64,000 nt of DNA from JAJRXR01 sp041402005. Its GTDB lineage: Bacteria > Planctomycetota > Phycisphaerae > Phycisphaerales > UBA1924. Position 1 is the stretch's first letter. Every line of letters begins with the position of its first letter. Where the stretch lies: assembly GCA_041402005.1 (NCBI GenBank), contig JAWKTB010000002.1, positions 521,267 to 585,266 of the forward strand, given 5' to 3'. Below the pieces are notes generated by a model that made no database searches, was not told where the DNA came from, and was given only the letters and a program-made list of their open reading frames with translations. Positions 1-7,400 of the stretch are shown here, in pieces. The translations under genes and the position numbers were made by a program.

Positions 1-713
1 CCCTCGCACGCCACCCCCGGCACGAGCATCGGCCTCGCCACCGACCACAGCACCAGCACCACCACCGCGATCGCGCCCAGGATCAGCGCGATGAAGTACA
101 ACGCCGCCGGCGCCAGGTGCACGAACGGCACCGCGAACAGCAGCCCCCCGATCGCCAGCGCCACCGCGATCGCGACGACGATCGCGAGGGGCGCGAGCAC
201 CGCCCCAAGCAGGGAGAGCCATTTGCGGACCGCGAGCCCCGCCGCCCGCTCCCACCCGATCACGCGCCCCGAGGAGAACTCGACCGCCGCCGACCGGCTG
301 ATCGCCCCGCCGAAGAGCACCCACACGACGATGATCGGGATGCCCAGGAGGAAGAAGCTGATTGGGTACTGGTCAAGAAGGCGCCCGGGCAGGGCGGCGA
401 GCTCCGCCATTGTCGCGGCGAGGAACTGAGGGTTCCCGCTCAGGATCGCTTCCCAGAGCTGGGCGAGCGCCCGCAGCTTGGCGTCAACCACCACGCCGAT
501 GAACCCGGGCTTGTCCGACCAGAGCTCGTTCAGGCTGCCGATCGCGAGGATGACGATCCAGGCCGCGGTCCCCATGACGAGGCGCTCGGGCCTGAGCGAG
601 AGCCCCGCAGCACGGAGGAGCTTGGGCCAGAGCAGGCCCGAGGTCAGATCCTCGAGCAGGACCCGCGGCTCGCGCGAGAAGGCTCCTGGTGTCGGCTCGG
701 TCGTCTGCGGCAT
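1..713 (-). CDS. Integral membrane protein, 3' part beyond the window edge
   Basis: The reverse strand reads open from an ATG at 713 to the window edge, giving 237 codons. A GGGGAG ribosome site sits 7 bases before the ATG, which supports this start. The N-terminus is polar (about 40 residues). Hydrophobic segments follow at roughly residues 44-62, 117-140, 166-197 and 201-231, so the protein is in the inner membrane. The arginine- and lysine-bearing linkers and the overall layout recall the multi-helix proteins of unknown role often found in planctomycetes, but no family motif was recognised. It is divergent from the membrane protein at 833. The C-terminus is missing from the window. Membrane location is seen in the sequence; the role is unknown. 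Confidence 0.7.
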   Translation of the reverse strand, partial: MPQTTEPTPGAFSREPRVLLEDLTSGLLWPKLLRAAGLSLRPERLVMGTAAWIVILAIGSLNELWSDKPGFIGVVVDAKLRALAQLWEAILSGNPQFLAATMAELAALPGRLLDQYPISFFLLGIPIIVVWVLFGGAISRSAAVEFSSGRVIGWERAAGLAVRKWLSLLGAVLAPLAIVVAIAVALAIGGLLFAVPFVHLAPAALYFIALILGAIAVVVLVLWSVARPMLVPGVACE

Positions 714-832
714 GTCCAGGCTCCCCTGGTGTGGTCCCGTCCGTGGAGGCCTCAGCCTACCGCGCCCCGGCTTACCACGCCGATCCGGGGCCCTCGCTTG
801 CCCTCTCGCGGTCGAGCGCCGATGATCCCGCC

Positions 833-1714
833 ATGGCCAAGGTCCTCCTCCGCTGGGCGCTCCCGATGGCGGCGCTGTTCGTGCTCGGCCCCGCCGCCTC
901 GCGCCTGGTCGTGCTCCTGCACGCGGCGGACGGCAGCCGTGATGTCACCCTCCTCGTCAACACCACCCCCATCCTGGGCGCGGCGGTGATCGCGGGCATC
1001 ATCGCCCTGGCGATCGTGGGCGCGCTGCCAGCCGCCCGGCTGTTCGGGCCTCGCGCGGCGCTGCTCACCGCCGGCTTCACGCTCACCTGGGCCTCCTGGT
1101 ACACCGCGCCCCTGAGCATGCTCGTGCGTCGCGCCGAGCCCACGAGCGTCCTGACGACGCTCGCGATCGAGGGCGCCATCGTCGCCGCCTTCGGCATGCT
1201 GATGCTCATGTTGATCTTCCACGTCGGCGCTCGGGCGCACGACCCCAAGGACCACCTCGTCGGCGAGGGTGGGATGGAGCTGCGTCGGACGTTCACGACG
1301 CCGGTCGGGCTCGTCTCGATGCTGGGCGCCGCCGCCGCGGCGCTGCTCATCACTTGGGCGTTGGCCCGTGAGCCGCAGCGGGGTCAGTCGATCTTCGCGG
1401 CATTCGTCGCGGGGATCGGCGCGGGCGCCGTCGGCGTCTGGGCCGGCACCTTCATCGACCGCGACGTCCCGAGAGGCGCCCCGATCGTCGCGATGCTCCT
1501 GCTCGCAATCGTGGCGCCCCTCATCGGGCTGGTCTCGCCCGGCGCCGGCGCGATGCGCGACGCGGTCGTCACCGACGCCTTCCTCGGCCCCGTGCGCCTC
1601 CAGGGCCTCGACTGGCTCATCGGCGCCTCGATCGGCGTGCCCATGGGCCTCTCCTGGGTCCGCGCCGCGATCGAGTCCTCCGAGAGCCACGAGCACAAGC
1701 CCGCCCGCGCCTAG
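833..1714 (+). CDS. Multi-pass membrane protein of unknown function
   Basis: This is a 293-residue protein with about eight hydrophobic helices, near residues 5-25, 45-70, 74-95, 108-132, 156-178, 188-206, 216-238 and 257-280. It ends in a short charged tail with His and Lys. The frame is open further upstream to 689, but that extension is arginine- and proline-rich and would run into the promoter space shared with the divergent gene at 713. The ATG at 833, followed at once by a helix, is therefore the better start; no clear ribosome site is visible. No catalytic motif or transporter signature was recognised. It sits upstream of folE2 on the same strand with a 106-base gap, and no functional link is evident. 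Confidence 0.7.
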   Translation: MAKVLLRWALPMAALFVLGPAASRLVVLLHAADGSRDVTLLVNTTPILGAAVIAGIIALAIVGALPAARLFGPRAALLTAGFTLTWASWYTAPLSMLVRRAEPTSVLTTLAIEGAIVAAFGMLMLMLIFHVGARAHDPKDHLVGEGGMELRRTFTTPVGLVSMLGAAAAALLITWALAREPQRGQSIFAAFVAGIGAGAVGVWAGTFIDRDVPRGAPIVAMLLLAIVAPLIGLVSPGAGAMRDAVVTDAFLGPVRLQGLDWLIGASIGVPMGLSWVRAAIESSESHEHKPARA

Positions 1715-1820
1715 GCTTTGCAGGGTTTTCATGCCCGCGCGAGGCGGGTGTCGTAACCCCCGGGACAGGCGGTGAATCCGCTCTCCCGACGCGCCCGAAC
1801 GCGGGCGCATGGAGCCACCC

Positions 1821-2633
1821 ATGACCAAGCCAGGCGGCGCCCACCACGCCCCCATGCCCGACGTCCAGGCCTCGCGCGACGAGCGCAACATCGCCATCGA
1901 CCGCGTCGGCGTCAAGGACGTCGTCTACCCCATGGTGCTCCGCACCCCCGAGGGGGGCGACCGCCCGACCATCGCCCACATCAACATGTACGTCGCCCTC
2001 CCGCACACGCAGAAGGGCACACATATGAGCCGCTTCCTCGAGGTTCTCAACGAGCACCGGTGCTCGGCGATCACCCCCGAGCAGATCCCCGAGATCGCCC
2101 GGGCGATCAAGGAACGTCTCGAGGCCCAAGAGGCCCACTTTGAGGCTTCCTTCACCTATTTCATCGAGAAGCACGCCCCGGTCACGGGCGCCGCCGGGCT
2201 GATGGACTACGACGTCACCTTCGAGTGCACCGCCAACTGCAAGGAGGACTTCGTCCTGGGCGTCTCCGCCCCGGCGACGAGCCTGTGCCCCTGCTCGAAG
2301 GAGATCAGCGAGTACGGCGCCCACAACCAGCGCTGCCGCATCGAGGCCAAGGTCCGCTTCGAGGGCACGCTCTGGATCGAGGATCTGGTCGCCCACCTCG
2401 AGGCGGCGGCCAGCCACCCCGTCTACGCCGTCCTGAAGCGACCCGACGAGAAGTTCGTCACCGAGAAGGCGTACGAGAACCCGAAGTTCGTGGAGGACAT
2501 CGTTCGCGACCTGGCGATCGCCCTCGACGACGACGACCGGATCACCTGGTACCAGATCAACTCGGAGAACTTCGAGTCGATCCACTCCCACAACGCCTTC
2601 GCCCAGATCACCCGCGACAAGCGCCACGCCTGA
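1821..2633 (+). CDS. folE2: GTP cyclohydrolase FolE2
   Basis: Type IB GTP cyclohydrolase converts GTP to 7,8-dihydroneopterin triphosphate, the first step of folate (and queuosine) synthesis. It uses varied divalent metals rather than the zinc demanded by FolE1. The 270-residue length fits the family. Visible hallmarks are the N-terminal IDRVGVKDVVYP block, a THMSRF stretch, and a SLCPCSKEIS segment near residues 154-163, which carries the catalytic, metal-binding cysteine (Cys156 or Cys158). The C-terminal INSENFESIHSHNAFA stretch also fits. ATG 1821 is preferred over ATG 1809 because GGAG lies six bases before it. No other folate genes are nearby. A hairpin repeat follows the stop codon. 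Confidence 0.93.
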   Translation: MTKPGGAHHAPMPDVQASRDERNIAIDRVGVKDVVYPMVLRTPEGGDRPTIAHINMYVALPHTQKGTHMSRFLEVLNEHRCSAITPEQIPEIARAIKERLEAQEAHFEASFTYFIEKHAPVTGAAGLMDYDVTFECTANCKEDFVLGVSAPATSLCPCSKEISEYGAHNQRCRIEAKVRFEGTLWIEDLVAHLEAAASHPVYAVLKRPDEKFVTEKAYENPKFVEDIVRDLAIALDDDDRITWYQINSENFESIHSHNAFAQITRDKRHA

Positions 2634-2655
2634 GCGCTCTCACGAGCGCCTTCCT

Positions 2656-2700
2656 CCCTCTCCCCTCCGGGGAGAGGGCCGGGGTGAGGGGCTCCGACAT
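2656..2700. repeat. Intergenic hairpin repeat, family A, copy 1
   Basis: A perfect 10-base-pair stem (CCCTCTCCCC / GGGGAGAGGG) around a three-base loop TCC spans 2656-2678. It is followed by the conserved tail GGGGTGAGGGGCTCCGACAT. Two more copies in the same orientation lie at 48269-48312 and 58866-58908. It occupies the gap between folE2 and mrdA and could end folE2 transcripts, although there is no U-tract after the stem. Confidence 0.85.
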
Positions 2701-2846
2701 CTCCTGTCTTCCCCTCCTCCCGCTTCTTCCTCCCACCCCCTCCACACACCAACGATCCCCCCGCGCCGGCCCCGACGCCGATCCCCGTATGATGCCCCCA
2801 CCGCGAGGGATGGACCCCCGCGCCCGCTCAGGGGCCACAGCCCGAG

Positions 2847-5285
2847 ATGGACCTCAGGCGCCTCATCCCCAGCATGTTCCACCGGCGTGTCGCCCTGCTG
2901 ATGGCGATGTTTGTGCTCGCCTCGCTCGCGCTCACCGGCAAGCTCGCGTGGCTGACCGTCGCCCGGGGGGCCGACCTGCGGGCCGAGGCGGAGGCGAAGC
3001 TCGTCCGCCAGAGTTGGGTGCCGACGCACCGGGGGCGGATCCTCGACCGCAAGGGGCGGGTGCTCGCCCACGACCGGGCGGGGTACGACGTGCTGGTGGA
3101 CTACGACGTCCTCTCCGGGCGCTGGCAGGAGCGCGAGGCGACCACGCTTGCCCGCCACGCGTACACGGGGGACTGGAGCGCCCTTTCTGACGACGAGCGG
3201 GCGGGACTGGTCGCGCCCCTGCGCCGCCGGCTGGACGAGCACGTCAACGCGATGTGGTCGCGTCTGGGCGACGAGCTGGACCTCGACCCCGACGAGCTGC
3301 GGTCGCGGGGCGACGCCGTCGTCGACCGCGTCGAGGCGATGCACGAGCGCATCACGCGCGCGCGCATCCAGCGCGAGATTGATACCCGACGCGAGCGAGG
3401 CCTCGAGACCAACGCCGCCGACATGCGCCGCGTCATGGACCTCGCCTCCCAGCCGATCGCCGAGCAGCGCCAGTCGCACGTCATCGTCCCGGGTGTGGAC
3501 GACAAGACCGGCTTCCACCTGATGAGCCTGCAGGCCAAGCGGGTGCACGCCCCCGGGGCGCCCCTCGACTCGGCGGAGGAGCTGATCCCCCTGATGCCCG
3601 GGCTCGAGGTCCAGGGCTCCACCCGGCGCGTCTACCCGTATGACGAGCGGGTCGTGGACGTGGACCTCTCCAAGTTCCCGCCCCCCCTGCGGCGCGACGG
3701 GTTCCGGAGCGTCACCTCCAAGGGCGTCGCGTGGCACCTGATCGGTCGCATGCGCGACGGCGCCCAGGCCGAGGACGTCGACAGACGCGACACTGCCCTG
3801 CGGGAGAGACCGGATCTGCGCGCCGCGTCGTTGCTCCCAGACGGCACGGACCGCGGGGAGTACTTCGACGAGGACGCCGTCGGCGTCGCGGGCGTCGAGC
3901 AGAGCCTCGAGGCCCGCCTGCGGGGTCTGCGGGGTCTGCGCCGGGAGAACCTGCTGACGGGCGAGATCGAGACGCTCGAGCCGGTCGCCGGTCGCGACGC
4001 GCATCTCACCATCGACGTCGAACTCCAGGCCCGCGTGCGGGCGCTGCTGGACCCCGCCCTGGGGCTGGCCAGCGTCCAGCCCTGGCACGACTCCGATGGC
4101 GTCGCCCGGGGCGTGATGCACTTTGGCGATCCCCTGAACGCGGCCGCGGTCGTGCTCGACATCAAGTCGGGCGAGATCCTCGCGCTGGTCTCGACGCCGG
4201 GCGTGCCCCGCGACGCGGACTGGCATGACCAGGGCTTCGCCAGCCAGAGCGAGTACGACGAGTACCTGGCGATCAACTCGCCCTACGTGAACCGGGCGGT
4301 CGCCAAGCCGTATCCGCCCGGCTCGATCGTCAAGCCCCTGATGGTCTGTGGCGCCGAGCGCCTCGGGAAGCTCGTCCCTGGCGAGACGATCAAGTGCACC
4401 GGGCACCTGCTCGAGGACCGCCCCGACGTCTACCGGTGCTGGATCTACAAGAAGTACGGCATGACGCACTCGGACGACGGGCACGGCCTCACACCCTCTG
4501 AGGCGATCGAGCACTCGTGCAACATCTTCTTCTACGAGGTCGGGCGGCGCCTCGGGCGCCAGGGCATCGCCGACGTCTACACCAGCTTCGGCCTCGGGCG
4601 CCCGTTCCACCTGGGCATCGGCCCGGAGTTCGCCGGCGAGCTCGGCCCCTTCAACGGGATCAACGACGGCTCGGATCTCGAGTCCTGGGACCCGATCCTG
4701 CTGGGCATCGGCCAAGGCCCGGCGGCCTGGACGCCCCTGCACGCCGCCGACGCGTACGCGACGCTCGCCCGGGGTGGCGATCGCATCGCCCCACACCTGA
4801 TCGCCGACGGCGATGCGCCGATCGTCCGCTCCCGCGTGAACATCCCGCCCGAGGCGCGCGAGCAGGCGCTGCGGGGCCTGTGGCTCTCGGCCAACGACGA
4901 GAACGGCACCGGGCACGCCGTCACGTACCCGGGCGGGCGACGCGAGCCCATCTTCGACGTCCCGGGCATCCGCGTCTGGGGCAAGACGGGCACCGCGACC
5001 GCCCCCGACCTCGTCTACGACCCCGATGGCGAGGAGGGGCCGCTGCCCCCCGAGGTGCGCCGCACGGGCGACCACTCCTGGTTCGTCGTGCTCGCCGGGC
5101 CCGAGGGCGGCGAGCCTGAGTACGTGATCGCCGTCGTTGTTGACTATGCGGGCTCGGGCGGGCGTGTGTCTGGGCCGATCGCGAACCAGATCATCCGGGC
5201 GCTGGTGAGCGAGGGGTACCTCCCGAGCGCGTCGGGCGCCGCCGCGAGCGAGGCGCCCAAGCAAGCAACGGAACCTCGCGGATGA
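2847..5285 (+). CDS. mrdA: Penicillin-binding protein 2 (transpeptidase, elongasome)
   Basis: This is a class B PBP that cross-links peptidoglycan during cell elongation and is anchored in the inner membrane by one helix at residues 12-32. The dimerisation/pedestal region starts with RGRILDRKGRVLA. The transpeptidase motifs are all present: SIVK with Ser493 and Lys496, SCN at 557-559, and KTG at 713-715. At 812 residues it is much longer than the usual 600-650. The extra length lies mostly between residues 85 and 320, before the catalytic domain, and is rich in charged residues. The stop overlaps the rodA start (ATGA), so the two partners are translationally coupled, as expected for PBP2 and RodA. 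Peptidoglycan synthesis is thus active in this organism. Confidence 0.93.
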   Translation: MDLRRLIPSMFHRRVALLMAMFVLASLALTGKLAWLTVARGADLRAEAEAKLVRQSWVPTHRGRILDRKGRVLAHDRAGYDVLVDYDVLSGRWQEREATTLARHAYTGDWSALSDDERAGLVAPLRRRLDEHVNAMWSRLGDELDLDPDELRSRGDAVVDRVEAMHERITRARIQREIDTRRERGLETNAADMRRVMDLASQPIAEQRQSHVIVPGVDDKTGFHLMSLQAKRVHAPGAPLDSAEELIPLMPGLEVQGSTRRVYPYDERVVDVDLSKFPPPLRRDGFRSVTSKGVAWHLIGRMRDGAQAEDVDRRDTALRERPDLRAASLLPDGTDRGEYFDEDAVGVAGVEQSLEARLRGLRGLRRENLLTGEIETLEPVAGRDAHLTIDVELQARVRALLDPALGLASVQPWHDSDGVARGVMHFGDPLNAAAVVLDIKSGEILALVSTPGVPRDADWHDQGFASQSEYDEYLAINSPYVNRAVAKPYPPGSIVKPLMVCGAERLGKLVPGETIKCTGHLLEDRPDVYRCWIYKKYGMTHSDDGHGLTPSEAIEHSCNIFFYEVGRRLGRQGIADVYTSFGLGRPFHLGIGPEFAGELGPFNGINDGSDLESWDPILLGIGQGPAAWTPLHAADAYATLARGGDRIAPHLIADGDAPIVRSRVNIPPEAREQALRGLWLSANDENGTGHAVTYPGGRREPIFDVPGIRVWGKTGTATAPDLVYDPDGEEGPLPPEVRRTGDHSWFVVLAGPEGGEPEYVIAVVVDYAGSGGRVSGPIANQIIRALVSEGYLPSASGAAASEAPKQATEPRG

Positions 5286-6595
5286 GCGCCCAGGCCGGCA
5301 ATCTCGCGATGATCGGCCAGCTCATCCGTGGCCCGGGCGCCGGCGAGCGCACGGGCGTCCGGGGCTCCCTGCGCCTGGTCAACGCCGCCTGGCTGACGAT
5401 CATCGCCTCGATCGGCCTGTCGCTCCTGAGCGTGTACGCGATCGACGTCGCGGAGACCGTCCGCCCCGAGGGCGTCGCGGACCTGGCGCCGACGGCGTGG
5501 AAGCAGGCGGTCTTCGCGATCGTCGGGATGCTCGCGGCGACCGTCGTCGCGTTGCCCCATTACCGCATCATCTCGGTCTTCTCCTGGCCCCTCATGGGCG
5601 CGATGATCGCCCTGCTGGTCTTCCTGCTCGTCCCCTTCGTCCCCGCCTCGATCGTGACACCCCGCAACGGCACGCGCGCCTGGATCGACCTGGGCCCCGC
5701 CGACTTCCAGCCCTCCGAGATCACCAAGATCGCCTTCGTGCTCGTCGTCGCCCAGTACCTGCGGTACCGCACCAAGCATCGCCAGTTCACGGGGCTGATC
5801 GTGCCGGGGCTCATCGCGGCGGTCCCGCTGGGCCTCATCACCCTCCAGCCCGACCTCGGGACGGCGATGCTCTTCGTGCCGGCGCTGTTCGCCATGCTCA
5901 TCGCCGCCGGCGCGAAGCTCCGTCATCTTTCCATCATCGTCGTGTGCGCCGCGCTCGCCGCCCCGGCGGCGTACCCCTTCCTCAAGCCGCACCAGAAGAC
6001 GCGCATCGTCGCGATGCTCAAGGCGATCGAGGGGGACACCACCACCGCCCAGGACATCAACTACCAGGCGTACACCGCCCAGCGCCTGATCGGCGCGGGC
6101 CAGTTCGACGGCTCGCCCGCCCCCGCCGCCCGGGCGCTTGTCTACTACAACCGCCTGCCCGAGCGCCACAACGACATGGTGTACGCGGTCATCGTCGCCC
6201 GCTTCGGGCTCTGGGGCGGGCTCGGGGTGATCGCCCTGTACCTCGTCTGGATCGGGGGGGCGCTGCTCGTGGCGGCGTCGTGCAAGGAGCCGATCGGGCG
6301 CCTCATCGCCGTCGGCATCCCCGCCTTCATCGCCGCCCAGATGGTCATCAACGTCGGCATGAACCTCGGGCTCGTGCCCATCATCGGGATCACGCTCCCC
6401 TTCGTCTCCTACGGCGGGTCGAGCCTGCTCGCCTCCTGGCTCATGGCGGGCCTGATCGCCAACGTCGCCCTCCACAAGCCCAGGCCCCCGTTCCGCCAGT
6501 CCTTTGAATACCCTGAGGACGATGAGAGACCGCGACTCGGCTCGGGCAAGTACGGACGCGCCGTCGGCTTCTCCGGGCGCGCCATCACCCGCTGA
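5282..6595 (+). CDS. rodA: Peptidoglycan glycosyltransferase RodA
   Basis: This is a SEDS-family membrane polymerase that makes glycan strands from lipid II and works with PBP2. The 437-residue protein has about ten helices. Family signatures are visible: GTRAWIDLGPADFQPSE in the first third, QPDLGTAMLFVP in the middle, and a FVSYGGSSLLASW block near the end. An N-terminal extension of about 30 residues precedes the first helix. Its ATG overlaps the mrdA stop, and its 3' end overlaps the start of rsmG by 74 bases, so the cluster is probably one transcript. FtsW is the alternative SEDS member, but pairing with a PBP2 points to RodA. Confidence 0.92.
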   Translation: MSAQAGNLAMIGQLIRGPGAGERTGVRGSLRLVNAAWLTIIASIGLSLLSVYAIDVAETVRPEGVADLAPTAWKQAVFAIVGMLAATVVALPHYRIISVFSWPLMGAMIALLVFLLVPFVPASIVTPRNGTRAWIDLGPADFQPSEITKIAFVLVVAQYLRYRTKHRQFTGLIVPGLIAAVPLGLITLQPDLGTAMLFVPALFAMLIAAGAKLRHLSIIVVCAALAAPAAYPFLKPHQKTRIVAMLKAIEGDTTTAQDINYQAYTAQRLIGAGQFDGSPAPAARALVYYNRLPERHNDMVYAVIVARFGLWGGLGVIALYLVWIGGALLVAASCKEPIGRLIAVGIPAFIAAQMVINVGMNLGLVPIIGITLPFVSYGGSSLLASWLMAGLIANVALHKPRPPFRQSFEYPEDDERPRLGSGKYGRAVGFSGRAITR

Positions 6596-7400
6596 CCGCC
6601 CCGCCTATCTCGACGCCACGCCCCTCACGCCCCCGCCCGCCTTTCTCGAGGCCGCAGGGGCGATCGGCGTCTCCTTCGACGCCGGCGAGGTCGAGCGGCT
6701 CGGGCGATACCTCGCGTTCGTGCTCGAGGCGAACAAGTCGTTCAACCTGACGGCGATCGAGGAGCCGAGCGCCGCCTGGGAGCGCCACATCCTCGACGCC
6801 CTGACGCTCCTGCCGGTGCTCGCCGAGGCGACGCCAGAGGCGGAGGGCGAGCCCCTCTGCCTCATCGATGTCGGCTCGGGCGCCGGCCTGCCAGGCATCC
6901 CCCTGGCGATCGCCCGCCCGGACGTGCGCGTCACCCTCCTCGACGCGACGGCGAAGAAGTGCGATTTCCTGCGAGCCTGTGCGCTCGAGCTGGGCCTGTC
7001 GAACGTCGAGGTCGTGTGCGCGAGAGCCGAGCAGGCGGGTCAGGACCGGGGAGCCCGCACCGCCGGCGGGCGTGCCGGGGCGCTTCGTGACGCGTACGAC
7101 ATCGTCGTCGCCCGAGCCGTCGGGCGCTTGGCGACGCTGGCGGAGTTGACGGTCCCCTTTGCGCGTGTCGGCGCCCTGGTCGCCCTGGTCAAGGGGGAGA
7201 AGGCGGACGAGGAGTTGGCGGAGGCGAAGCAGGCGCTGCACATGCTCCACGCCGCCCATGCTGGGACGATCCAGACGCCGACGGGGCGGATCGTCGTGCT
7301 GGAGAAGGTGCGTGCGACCCCGAAGATCTACCCCCGGCGCGACGGGGAGCCCAAACGATCCCCCCTCGGCGTCGAGGCGGCGAGGAAGCGGACGCCGTGA
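6522..7400 (+). CDS. rsmG: 16S rRNA (guanine527-N7)-methyltransferase RsmG
   Basis: This enzyme methylates G527 of 16S rRNA with S-adenosylmethionine. The family marks are FNLTAI near residue 73 and the SAM-binding loop DVGSGAGLPGIPLA near residue 113, followed by an acidic residue in VTLLDATAKKCDFL. The protein is 292 residues against about 210 for the E. coli enzyme. Extra pieces are a 35-residue low-complexity N-terminus, which overlaps rodA, and a Gly/Arg-rich insertion between AEQAGQ and DAYDIVVARA. ATG 6522 is chosen because GAGG lies just before it; a TTG at 6504 is also possible. Its stop overlaps the dinG start (GTGA). Confidence 0.9.
   Translation: MRDRDSARASTDAPSASPGAPSPADRPAYLDATPLTPPPAFLEAAGAIGVSFDAGEVERLGRYLAFVLEANKSFNLTAIEEPSAAWERHILDALTLLPVLAEATPEAEGEPLCLIDVGSGAGLPGIPLAIARPDVRVTLLDATAKKCDFLRACALELGLSNVEVVCARAEQAGQDRGARTAGGRAGALRDAYDIVVARAVGRLATLAELTVPFARVGALVALVKGEKADEELAEAKQALHMLHAAHAGTIQTPTGRIVVLEKVRATPKIYPRRDGEPKRSPLGVEAARKRTP

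Noticed and set aside
1715..1820. Possible folate-sensing riboswitch before folE2
   Set aside because: The 106-base gap has only short GC-rich hairpins, and I could not match the conserved cores of known THF riboswitches.
2640..5264. Long minus-strand open frame of 874 codons opposite mrdA
   Set aside because: It is the antisense of a gene with all PBP motifs. The Asp/Val/Arg/Gly-rich composition is typical of GC-driven shadow frames.
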